From Acidobacteriota bacterium (GTDB lineage: Bacteria; Acidobacteriota; Thermoanaerobaculia; Multivoradales; JAHEKO01): a DNA stretch of 7,320 nucleotides. A program made the position numbers and the translations under genes. The DNA lies in NCBI GenBank assembly GCA_030610025.1, contig JAUWSP010000130.1, positions 1 through 7,320 of the forward strand, in the 5' to 3' direction. Positions 1-5,681 of the stretch are shown here, piece after piece (position 1 is the stretch's first letter; each line of letters starts with the position of its first letter). A model generated the notes under the pieces. The model worked only from the letters and a program-made list of their open reading frames with translations. It did not search any database and was not told the origin of the DNA.

Positions 1-133
1 AAGCGTAGAGGCAGTGAGGGCTTGGGGGTTGAGGGCGTAGGGGCTTAGTGGGCGCCTCCCTTCCAGGAGTCTCGAAGCGGCCGGACCTGTGCCGGCCGGG
101 GTGGGTGGGGGGCCCCGTGATTTCGAGTTTCGA
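1..133. other. Non-coding 3' flank of the repressor gene, G-rich
   Basis: I see no convincing gene here. The plus strand carries five G-runs (18-20, 24-28, 33-35, 40-43, 50-52) separated by 3 to 6 bases, which fits a G-quadruplex-forming pattern, and a second G-rich block at 98-112 with single-T breaks. A perfect 7-base-pair inverted repeat, CGGCCGG (78-84) and CCGGCCG (92-98) with a 7-base loop, lies about 36 bases past the repressor stop codon. It could end the minus-strand operon, but no T-run follows it on that strand, so it is not a classic intrinsic terminator. Confidence 0.5.
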
Positions 134-433
134 TCAGCCGTATCGAGTCAGGAGACTCAGCACTTCAGAGACTTCTTCTCGAACTTCGGGTGTGTCGGCG
201 GAGTGGCCTGCCAGCCTGCGGGTGACAGCGCAGGAGATCTGGTCGCTGAAGGCCTTGTTGAGCGCTCCCCGGGCCGCGGCCAGCTGTTGGGCGATTTTCT
301 CGCAGTCCTCGTCATCGGAGATCATCTTCTGACTGCCGCGGAGCTGCCCCTCGACCCTTGCCAAACGGGCCAGCAGACGCTTCTTGTCCTCGATCGGAAC
401 GACAGCAGTCTGGATCGGTGTTATTGAAGCCAT
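134..433 (-). CDS. CsoR/CstR/FrmR-family (DUF156) cysteine-containing repressor
   Basis: A 99-residue all-helical DNA-binding repressor of the CsoR/RcnR/FrmR/CstR family, whose members sense Cu(I), Ni/Co, formaldehyde or persulfide and release DNA on binding. The family core is visible: RLARVEGQLRG at about 22-32, then Cys44, then QQLAAARGALNKA at about 49-61 with a second and last cysteine, Cys68. The second Cys is odd. CsoR has C-x24-H-x3-C and CstR C-x28-C, but here it is C-x23-C: the CsoR His position is Ala69 and the CsoR/CstR second-Cys position is Arg73. The Cu(I) triad is therefore absent, and a two-cysteine persulfide sensor is more likely (inference). I chose ATG 433 because GGAAGGA lies 6-12 bases upstream; a longer form from TTG at 460 has no such support. 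It is the last gene of the tusA operon, 33 bases after the DsrE-like gene. Confidence 0.9.
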   Translation of the reverse strand: MASITPIQTAVVPIEDKKRLLARLARVEGQLRGSQKMISDDEDCEKIAQQLAAARGALNKAFSDQISCAVTRRLAGHSADTPEVREEVSEVLSLLTRYG

Positions 434-466
434 GGTTTTCCTTCCCGGCGCGCTAGACAAAGAGTG

Positions 467-1045
467 TCAAATAAAGAGATTCGTTCGGGACCTGAGGGAT
501 TCTCCCAGGAACGAAGCCACGCCGGCTGGCTCGAGACCGTCCATGAGCTCATCGTCGTGGATTCCCATCACATCTTTGGACATCTCACAGGCCAGCATCT
601 TCACTCCCATTTCTTTGGCCATGTCGATCATCTCTTCGAGCGAAGAGACGTTGTTGTCCTTCATCATCTGGCGCAGCATCTTGGCGCCGACTCCGAAGTA
701 GTTCATCTTGGAGACGGGCAGCTCCGTGGAGTTGCTCGGGCTCATGACGGCCATCATCTTCTCGAACAGGCCCTTGCCAGCGAGATTGCTCTCCTTCTTG
801 AGGACACCCAGGCCCCAGAAGGTGAAGAACATGCTCACTTCTTGACCGAGAGCCGCGGCGCCAGTGGCGATCACGAAGGCAGCCAGAACGCGATCCAGCT
901 CGCCGGAGAACACGATCAAGGCGACCATGTCATCAGGCTGTGACTCCTCCAGAGTCTCCAAACGCTGTTCGACGGTCGAAAGCCGTTCTAGCAGTTCGTT
1001 CATATCGACTTTCCGGCTCGGGGTCGTTACATCACTTACCGACAT
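467..1045 (-). CDS. DsrE2/DsrE3-like sulfur carrier protein with single Cys
   Basis: A 192-residue cytoplasmic protein of the DsrE/DsrF/DrsH-like fold, the family that carries sulfane sulfur on cysteine and exchanges it with TusA. The DsrE2/DsrE3 hallmark FFTFWGL is at 73-79, the conserved cysteine sits in MLACEMSKDVMG as Cys153, and the chain ends in the typical hydrophobic strand TNLFI. Residues 15-35 look like an amphipathic or coiled-coil N-terminal helix, an addition to the basic fold. Cys153 is the only cysteine: the first-strand Cys found in many relatives, and in the paralogue at 4679-5212, is Phe46 here. There is no membrane segment. The Shine-Dalgarno AAGGAG overlaps the tusA stop codon (TGAAGGAG), pointing to translational coupling. 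A role as TusA partner in persulfide transfer is inferred from family and context. Confidence 0.9.
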   Translation of the reverse strand: MSVSDVTTPSRKVDMNELLERLSTVEQRLETLEESQPDDMVALIVFSGELDRVLAAFVIATGAAALGQEVSMFFTFWGLGVLKKESNLAGKGLFEKMMAVMSPSNSTELPVSKMNYFGVGAKMLRQMMKDNNVSSLEEMIDMAKEMGVKMLACEMSKDVMGIHDDELMDGLEPAGVASFLGESLRSRTNLFI

Positions 1046-1057
1046 CTTGACGCTCCT

Positions 1058-1312
1058 TCAGCTGGTCTTCTGGATGAAATGGAGGTAGAGCTCGGTGCCG
1101 TCCTCTTCGACGGTCTCCTGTCCCAGAAGCTCGAGGTTCTTGCCGATCTTTGCCCAGCCCTGAAAGTCCTTGATCGAGCCTCGATCGGTGCTGATGATCC
1201 TGAGCACCTGCCCCTCGGTCAGCTCACTGATTTTCTTGCGGGCCTTGACCACCGGCATGGGGCAGTTCAGGCCCTTGGTGTCGAGAGTGTCGTCGTAGTG
1301 GACTTCATTCAT
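1058..1312 (-). CDS. tusA: TusA-family sulfur carrier protein
   Basis: An 84-residue TusA/SirA-like protein. TusA carries sulfur as a persulfide on the cysteine of a CPxP motif and passes it to DsrE-type proteins. The motif is intact as GLNCPMPVVKARK, with Cys17 the acceptor, and it is the only cysteine. Length and the C-terminal strand (ELYLHFIQK) match the single-domain family. Start ATG 1312 is preceded by AGGAGAGGAAA. It is the first gene of the left minus-strand operon, 12 bases ahead of the DsrE-like gene, with the operator and promoter candidate about 90 bases upstream. Pairing with a DsrE-like protein and a rhodanese-domain enzyme matches the known rhodanese-TusA-DsrE relay of sulfur oxidisers. 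Confidence 0.95.
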   Translation of the reverse strand: MNEVHYDDTLDTKGLNCPMPVVKARKKISELTEGQVLRIISTDRGSIKDFQGWAKIGKNLELLGQETVEEDGTELYLHFIQKTS

Positions 1313-1390
1313 GAGTGGTTTCCTCTCCTGCCGCAGATACGGCTGGGGAATCCCCGGTAGATGTACCTTTCTGCGAATGCAAAAGCTGCG

Positions 1391-1420
1391 TTGAATCTAG
1401 GATACCCCTGGTGGTATTGT
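1391..1420 (+). promoter_or_regulatory. Candidate sigma-70-type promoter for rhodanese-dioxygenase gene
   Basis: TTGAAT (1391-1396) and TATTGT (1415-1420) are separated by 18 bases. The match to TTGACA and TATAAT is moderate (4/6 in each box). The operator 1402-1417 fills the spacer. Predicted start of transcription is near 1427, giving a leader of roughly 90 bases before ATG 1520. Confidence 0.5.
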
Positions 1421-1423
1421 CAA
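1394..1423 (-). promoter_or_regulatory. Candidate sigma-70-type promoter for tusA operon
   Basis: On the minus strand a perfect -35 hexamer TTGACA (1423-1418) is followed after 18 bases by TAGATT (1399-1394, 4/6 to TATAAT). It overlaps the plus-strand promoter almost exactly, each -35 box covering part of the other's -10 box, and both enclose the operator. Predicted transcription start is near 1387. Confidence 0.5.
1402..1417. promoter_or_regulatory. CsoR/CstR-type operator
   Basis: ATACCCCTGGTGGTAT is an interrupted inverted repeat with perfect ATACC and GGTAT ends and 12 of 16 positions symmetric. CsoR-family operators are characteristically a C-tract then a G-tract framed by TAC and GTA, and this fits that form. 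A CsoR-family gene lies in the adjacent operon, and the site is between the -35 and -10 boxes of both divergent promoter candidates, so autoregulation plus control of the dioxygenase gene is the natural reading (inference). Confidence 0.7.
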
Positions 1424-1519
1424 GCGGCCTTTGATTCAGTAGAAGGAGGGAATTGTTACCGCCGCGGCGAGTCGAACTCGGGCTCGTTGGGATCTGAAGC
1501 TATCGGGGAGGACGAAATC

Positions 1520-2752
1520 ATGACGCCAGCCGAATCCTCAGCCACGCAATGGCAGCCAGGGCAGCTGTTGGAGCACCTGGAGCGGGAAGACGATTTGTTC
1601 ATCTTCGACGTTCGGAACGAAGACGAGTACGAGAGCTGGAAGATCGAGGGGAAGAAGAAGATCCCCATGGTCAATGTGCCTTACTACGAGATGCTCGAAG
1701 TCGATGAGCACGACGATGTGGTCGACACCTTCGTCGATTTTCTCGAGGGTAGCTGGATGGACAAGCTACCGAAGGACATGCCGATCCTGGCCGTTTGCGC
1801 GAAAGGAGACACCTCGGAATACGTTGCCCAGGCCATGCGGCGACTGGGTCTGGACGCCTTCAACATGGCGGGCGGCACCAAAGCCTGGGGTGACTACTAC
1901 CACGTGCGGGCCATCGAAGAAACGGAGCATCGCAGCGTCTACCAGATCAGTCGCCCGGCGAGGGGTTGCCTGAGCTATCTCATCGGAAGTCGAGGCAAGG
2001 CGGCGATCATCGATCCGCTGCGGCATGAGCAGCACTACCTCGACCTGGCGGCTGAGAAGGGGCTCGAGATCGTCCTGGTTCTGGATACCCACGGGCATGC
2101 GGACCACATCAGCGGCGGCCCCGCGATCGCCGAGCATGCGGGTGCGCCGTACTACCTGCACCCCTATGACGGTATTCACCCCATCGATGTCCTGCCGGCC
2201 AAGATTCCCTACCTGTTCGTGCGTGACGAGCAGGAGTTCAAGGTGGGCGACTGCACGATCCATACGTTTCACATTCCGGGTCATACGCTGGGCAATCTGG
2301 CGTATCTGCTGGACGGCAAGTTCCTGTTCACTGGCGACAGCATCTTCATCAGGTCGATCGCACGCCCCGATCTGGGTGGCCACGGGGACACATGGGCCCC
2401 GATCCACTACCAGTCACTTCGCAGGCTCATGGAGTTGTCGGAGGATGTGATCGTCCTGCCGGCGCACTTCGCCACTCTTGGCGAGGAGAACGGGGACGGC
2501 CTCTTCGCGGAGTCTCTTGGGGTCCTGAAGAAGGTCAACGATGGGCTGTTGATGGCTCAGAAGAGTGAGGAGGAGTTCGTCGCCTATATTCTCGAGAGCC
2601 TGCCCAAGTTTCCGGAGGAATACATCGAGATCAAGCGGGTCAACGCTGGTCTGGTGGAAGTCGGCGAGGCGAAGGCTTCAGAGCTCGAGCTGGGCAAGAA
2701 CATCTGCGCGCTGTCGGAAGCCTACGAAGACGACGAGGCGACGGCCGGTTGA
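1520..2752 (+). CDS. Rhodanese and metallo-beta-lactamase (persulfide dioxygenase-like) fusion
   Basis: A 410-residue cytoplasmic two-domain protein. The N-terminal rhodanese domain (about 10-130) has IFDVRNEDEYE at 28-38 and the active loop CAKGDTS, with Cys93 the persulfide carrier. The C-terminal metallo-beta-lactamase domain (about 145-395) has THGHADH (190-196), PGHT (His255), TGDS (Asp273) and PAH (His316). These are the metal ligands of the glyoxalase II/ETHE1 group; ETHE1-type persulfide dioxygenases use a mononuclear iron and oxidise persulfide to sulfite. The rhodanese domain would hand over or take up the persulfide. ATG 1520 was chosen because GGGGAGGA lies 8 bases upstream and the rhodanese fold begins soon after. 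A hydrolase activity cannot be excluded from sequence alone, but the tusA, DsrE and SQR neighbours favour persulfide oxidation. Confidence 0.9.
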   Translation: MTPAESSATQWQPGQLLEHLEREDDLFIFDVRNEDEYESWKIEGKKKIPMVNVPYYEMLEVDEHDDVVDTFVDFLEGSWMDKLPKDMPILAVCAKGDTSEYVAQAMRRLGLDAFNMAGGTKAWGDYYHVRAIEETEHRSVYQISRPARGCLSYLIGSRGKAAIIDPLRHEQHYLDLAAEKGLEIVLVLDTHGHADHISGGPAIAEHAGAPYYLHPYDGIHPIDVLPAKIPYLFVRDEQEFKVGDCTIHTFHIPGHTLGNLAYLLDGKFLFTGDSIFIRSIARPDLGGHGDTWAPIHYQSLRRLMELSEDVIVLPAHFATLGEENGDGLFAESLGVLKKVNDGLLMAQKSEEEFVAYILESLPKFPEEYIEIKRVNAGLVEVGEAKASELELGKNICALSEAYEDDEATAG

Positions 2753-2803
2753 GCCGGGCTACGGTCTGGTTTCGAGTCGGCTTCCCCTCCTTGAATCCAA
2801 AAT

Positions 2804-2829
2804 GGCCCGAGGTCGCGAGACCTCGGGCC
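2804..2829. terminator. Strong hairpin between convergent operons
   Basis: A perfect 11-base-pair stem, GGCCCGAGGTC (2804-2814) with GACCTCGGGCC (2819-2829), closed by a GCGA tetraloop of the GNRA type. It lies between the plus-strand fusion gene (stop 2752) and the minus-strand cytochrome gene (stop 2860). On the minus strand the stem is followed by ATTTTGG, a short U-tract, so it can serve as terminator for the right operon; the plus strand has no T-run, so termination in that direction would rely on the stem alone. Confidence 0.75.
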
Positions 2830-2859
2830 GCCAGGAACTAGCGATTACACCTTTTCCGA

Positions 2860-3252
2860 TCAGTCGTTGTTGTCGGGCTGCTCCGGCTCCACCCCCGGCG
2901 GTTCTGGATGGGGCTTCATGAGGTACTCTCGCAGACCCTCCATGTCGGTGGCGAGTGACTGAAACTTCTTGCCCTGCCTGGTCAGCTTGGCAGATCCAGG
3001 CTTTCGTACATGGCAGGCTGTGCACTTGCCGAAATCCTGCTCTACATGGTCATATTCGTCGAATGAGCCCATGAGCTCGAAGTACTTGCCCTTGTCGGTC
3101 ATCAGTTTGCTGCCGGGCTTGTCATGACAGACAGTGCAGGCGACATCTTGCTGGTTGGCGATGACTTTGGTGGCGTAGGCCGTCCCAGTGGGGATCAGCT
3201 GCGCAGCAACCGCGATGGCGGTGATACCAGCCATAATCCAGATTCTCTTCAT
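2860..3252 (-). CDS. Exported diheme c-type cytochrome with duplicated heme unit
   Basis: A 130-residue protein with a Sec signal peptide (MKRIW, hydrophobic core, cleavage probably after TAYA at about residue 27) and two c-heme sites, CTVCH (39-43) and CTACH (77-81). The mature protein would be periplasmic, about 100 residues. The two heme segments look duplicated: CTVCHDKPGSKLMTDKGKYF and CTACHVRKPGSAKLTRQGKK align almost position by position, 38 residues apart. The tail (from about 113) is rich in Pro and acidic residues. I do not recognise a named family. ATG 3252 has AAGGAG about 10 bases upstream and fits the signal peptide; the frame is open further upstream but without signal features. 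It is the last gene of the SQR operon, so a role as electron carrier for sulfur oxidation is inferred. Confidence 0.85.
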   Translation of the reverse strand: MKRIWIMAGITAIAVAAQLIPTGTAYATKVIANQQDVACTVCHDKPGSKLMTDKGKYFELMGSFDEYDHVEQDFGKCTACHVRKPGSAKLTRQGKKFQSLATDMEGLREYLMKPHPEPPGVEPEQPDNND

Positions 3253-3296
3253 GATCTCGATCTCCTTGAAGGAGCCTCGACGGCTCCCGCTTATCG

Positions 3297-4616
3297 TCAT
3301 TTCCTCGCCCAGGCCCACGACACACCGAAAGCGGCCGTCCACTGGCTGTGCTCGACCGTCGATCCGGGACCGAAGGGGTTCACCTGGGGATTGGGGTTGT
3401 TGTTCGTCTGTGACGCGTTGAAAGCGTGCTCGATGCCGAACTCATAGGTGAGGCTGCCCGCCAGGTAGCTGAAGCCGAAGGAGAGGTGATCTTCGACGAT
3501 GGCGGGGAACATTGGGTTCAGGGTGTCATCCGGTACCGGATTCTCGCCGTAGTTGTAGCCGGCCCTGAGAGTCAGCGTGTCGTTTACCCGGTAGTCGGCG
3601 CCGAGGGCGTAGACCCATTGGTCCTTCCAATTGAAGACGAAGGGCATGACCACTTCGCTGAACGGCGGCGGCAAAGAAGCGTCCGGGTTCTTGCCCGTTA
3701 CCACGATGGTGTCGATGGCATCGTCCCAGTAGTACTTCTTGATATCGAGGGCCAGTAGCCATCGGTCGCTGGGACGCAGGGCGAAGCCGATACCGGCCTG
3801 GGCTGCGAAGGTGAAGCCGTCCACATCGGCCTCGTATCCGACTTTCTGCCCGATGAACGGAAAGCCGGTGTAGTTGACGGCCAGGTCCCCACCGGTAAAG
3901 TCGCTCTCGGTCTCGGTCTGGTAGATGAGACCGACCGAGAACTTCGGTGTCGCTCGCCACAGCCATCCCAGGCGGAAGTTGTACTGCAGACCGCCAGCCG
4001 GATCCATTTCGACTCCGGGGAAGCTGAAGGCCGGGTTCTCGGTGTTGAAGAACGAGGTCTCGGGATAGAACGCGAACGCTACATCCGCGTAACCGACGTT
4101 GGCTGCAAGTCCAATCGACATGTCGTCGTTGATGGCGTATGAGACGGTAGGCACGAGGGTTCCAAAGCGCACCTCACTGTCCGTTTTGTCCACGGTGCCG
4201 AAGAATGTGTTCGTGTCCTTGAACGTGGCACCCATGCCGCCCTGGGCGATCATGGCGATTCCCCAGGACCACGGCGAATCCTTGCCAGCCCGCACATAGG
4301 CGAAGGAGGGCAGCGGAAAGTAGCTGCTCTCGGCATCGACGGGAGTTGGGTTGACCATGTTCTGGAAGGTCATCGATGGAGCCATCACAGCGAGGTTGGC
4401 CGAAAAGTGATTCCCCTGGAGCTGGGAGATGCCGGCCGGGTTGAAGTTGATTGCCAGGGTCCGGTCCGAGATGGCGAGATTGGCGCCACCTCGACCCAGG
4501 GTCTCGGCTCCATAGGCGGTGAGGTACATTCCGTTGGTGGCGGGCAGTTGAGCCGGGACCACCAGAGCCATGGCCAGCAAGAGTAGCGGCCAGGCTCGAC
4601 TGATTCGCGTGTACAT
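3297..4616 (-). CDS. FadL/OmpP1-type outer-membrane transport protein
   Basis: A 439-residue outer-membrane beta-barrel of the FadL/OmpP1/TodX family, which takes up hydrophobic compounds such as fatty acids and aromatics. Residues 1-26 are a signal peptide with a long LLLLAMALVV core. The mature N-terminus has the family signature: NGMYLTAYGAETLGRGGA, then the NPAG motif at 59-62, which belongs to the N-terminal hatch. The rest is alternating amphipathic strands rich in Tyr, Trp and Gly, as in a barrel. Start ATG 4616 has CAGGAG 7 bases upstream and matches the signal peptide; the frame also extends upstream to 4664, which would put 16 polar residues before it. It is placed 62 bases after the DsrE-like gene and 44 before the cytochrome. 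In this setting a hydrophobic sulfur compound such as elemental sulfur is a plausible substrate, but that is inference. Confidence 0.88.
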   Translation of the reverse strand: MYTRISRAWPLLLLAMALVVPAQLPATNGMYLTAYGAETLGRGGANLAISDRTLAINFNPAGISQLQGNHFSANLAVMAPSMTFQNMVNPTPVDAESSYFPLPSFAYVRAGKDSPWSWGIAMIAQGGMGATFKDTNTFFGTVDKTDSEVRFGTLVPTVSYAINDDMSIGLAANVGYADVAFAFYPETSFFNTENPAFSFPGVEMDPAGGLQYNFRLGWLWRATPKFSVGLIYQTETESDFTGGDLAVNYTGFPFIGQKVGYEADVDGFTFAAQAGIGFALRPSDRWLLALDIKKYYWDDAIDTIVVTGKNPDASLPPPFSEVVMPFVFNWKDQWVYALGADYRVNDTLTLRAGYNYGENPVPDDTLNPMFPAIVEDHLSFGFSYLAGSLTYEFGIEHAFNASQTNNNPNPQVNPFGPGSTVEHSQWTAAFGVSWAWARK

Positions 4617-4678
4617 GTCTGTCTCCTGAAAAGTCCGGTGCTCGATGAGTTGGGTAGATCCCAATCAGGGCAACGGGA

Positions 4679-5212
4679 TCAGATGAATATGATCTGGGCT
4701 CCGGCGCTCTTGTCGTAGAAGTCCATTACCGTGAGGACCTCATCGACCTGCGGCACCAGGTCTTTTTCCTCCAGCTTGAACATGTCCATCGCCATGCGAC
4801 AGGCATACAGCTCGGCGCCGCTGTCGGAGAGGATCTCGATGAACTCGCGCACCGGCGGGATCTCGAGGTCGTCCATCTGCTTCTTCATCATCTTGCTGGC
4901 CATGGCCTCCATTCCCGGCAGCCCGCCGACCATGGTGGGCATGGGCATGGAAGGATTGCCGACGGTCGCGACGTGAAGGCTGTCGATCTTCTTTTCGGTG
5001 ATGATGTCGAGCCCCCAGAAGGTGAAGAACACCATGGCCTCGATGCCCATCATGCGGGCTCCGTTGGCCATCACCAGGCCGGGATAGGCCATGTCGAGGG
5101 TGCCTTTCGAGCAGATGATGCTGACCCTCTCGATCGGTTTTCGTTCGGTTTCGGTCTCCGCCACCGTGGGCTGTCCACTGGTCACGGCTTCGTCGATTGT
5201 CGTTGTCGTCAT
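4679..5212 (-). CDS. DsrE2/DsrE3-like protein with two conserved Cys
   Basis: A 177-residue DsrE/DsrF/DrsH-family protein, paralogous to the one at 467-1045. Motifs in order: IICSKGTLDMAYPG at 32-45 with Cys34, VFFTFWGLD at 61-69, ELYACRMAMDMF at 134-145 with Cys138, and the C-terminal strand QIIFI. The variable Met- and Pro-rich loop at about 86-112 is normal for this group. The N-terminal 25 residues are polar and probably disordered. No transmembrane helix is obvious, so a soluble cytoplasmic form is likely. Both conserved cysteines of the group are present, unlike its paralogue. The start has only a weak GAGAGA ribosome-binding site. Position after the TusE/DsrC-like gene suggests it hands sulfur to or from it. 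Confidence 0.9.
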   Translation of the reverse strand: MTTTTIDEAVTSGQPTVAETETERKPIERVSIICSKGTLDMAYPGLVMANGARMMGIEAMVFFTFWGLDIITEKKIDSLHVATVGNPSMPMPTMVGGLPGMEAMASKMMKKQMDDLEIPPVREFIEILSDSGAELYACRMAMDMFKLEEKDLVPQVDEVLTVMDFYDKSAGAQIIFI

Positions 5213-5290
5213 GGTTGGTCTCTCAGTTCTTTTGGATGTCGAGCTCGATTACTAGATCAATGTTCGGTTGCGCTTGGTTGGACGCTGGCC

Positions 5291-5608
5291 TCAAATGCAG
5301 CCCTGGGGCTTCGGTAGACCGGACACCATGGCTGCCAGCTTGCCGGGGCCTTTGGGGAACAGCTGGTAGAGGTCCTTCATGTTCACGCCCGAGTTCTTGG
5401 AGATCCGGCGCAGCCCGGGGGGTGTTCCCTGCTTGGCGGCATCCTCGCGGCAGAAGGTGATGACCTTCCAGTGCTGGTCGGTGAGCTCGTTGATGCCGAT
5501 CTCCTTGGCGATGGCCTCGGCTACTTCGGGTGTCCACTGACTGCTGTCCATCAGAAAGCCTTCTTCGTTGACCTCGATGGACTGTCCGGCATAGTCGACT
5601 ACTGGCAT
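5291..5608 (-). CDS. TusE/DsrC-family sulfur-relay protein lacking the second redox Cys
   Basis: A 105-residue DsrC/TusE/gamma-subunit family protein. The C-terminal arm LFPKGPGKLAAMVSGLPKPQGCI is diagnostic. The penultimate Cys104 (Cys A) that receives the persulfide is present. The partner Cys B, 11 residues earlier in true DsrC, is Ala93. The protein should therefore be classed as TusE-like: it can carry a persulfide but cannot form the intramolecular disulfide or trisulfide used with dissimilatory sulfite reductase. A further Cys53 lies in the VITFCRED helix. The start has an excellent AAGGAGG. It lies 73 bases after the SQR-like gene; the gap contains a 13-base inverted repeat CAACAA-C-TTGTTG at 5625-5637, possibly a weak RNA hairpin. 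Confidence 0.92.
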   Translation of the reverse strand: MPVVDYAGQSIEVNEEGFLMDSSQWTPEVAEAIAKEIGINELTDQHWKVITFCREDAAKQGTPPGLRRISKNSGVNMKDLYQLFPKGPGKLAAMVSGLPKPQGCI

Positions 5609-5681
5609 GTTGGTGCCTCCTTTTCAACAACTTGTTGCGTAGGGTTTTTCATTCAATGTGAATCTGATGATGCTGGTTGTC

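Larger units (their letters stand above)
1313..1519. promoter_or_regulatory. Divergent intergenic control region
   Basis: A 207-base gap between tusA (minus) and the rhodanese-dioxygenase gene (plus). It contains the CsoR-type operator and both promoter candidates listed separately. Other structure: an 11-base palindrome GGGGAATCCCC at 1345-1355, which would lie in the tusA leader RNA, and an AAGGAGGG at 1443-1450 that is not followed by a well-placed in-frame start. The reading frame of the plus-strand gene stays open back to an ATG at 1361, but that ATG lies upstream of the predicted promoter and has no ribosome-binding site, so it is treated as non-coding. Confidence 0.7.

Noticed and set aside
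1345..1355. GGGGAATCCCC as a second CsoR-family operator
   Set aside because: The order is G-tract then C-tract, opposite to the C-tract then G-tract of CsoR-type operators, and the TAC/GTA flanks are missing; a leader RNA hairpin is a simpler explanation.
1453..1497. Possible 14-residue leader peptide starting at TTG 1453 after AAGGAGGG
   Set aside because: The Shine-Dalgarno is only about 3 bases from the TTG, the start codon is weak, and the encoded peptide has no cysteines or other sensing feature.
1361..1519. N-terminal extension of the rhodanese-dioxygenase gene to ATG 1361
   Set aside because: The added 53 residues are not rhodanese-like, contain the operator and promoter candidates, and have no ribosome-binding site, while ATG 1520 has GGGGAGGA well placed.
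1766..2407. 213-codon open frame on the minus strand
   Set aside because: Antisense to the rhodanese-dioxygenase gene, whose metal-binding and active-site motifs are intact across the same stretch.
3252..3342. Longer start for the cytochrome gene
   Set aside because: An extended N-terminus would bury the signal peptide 30 residues inside the protein; ATG 3252 has a ribosome-binding site and directly precedes the signal sequence.
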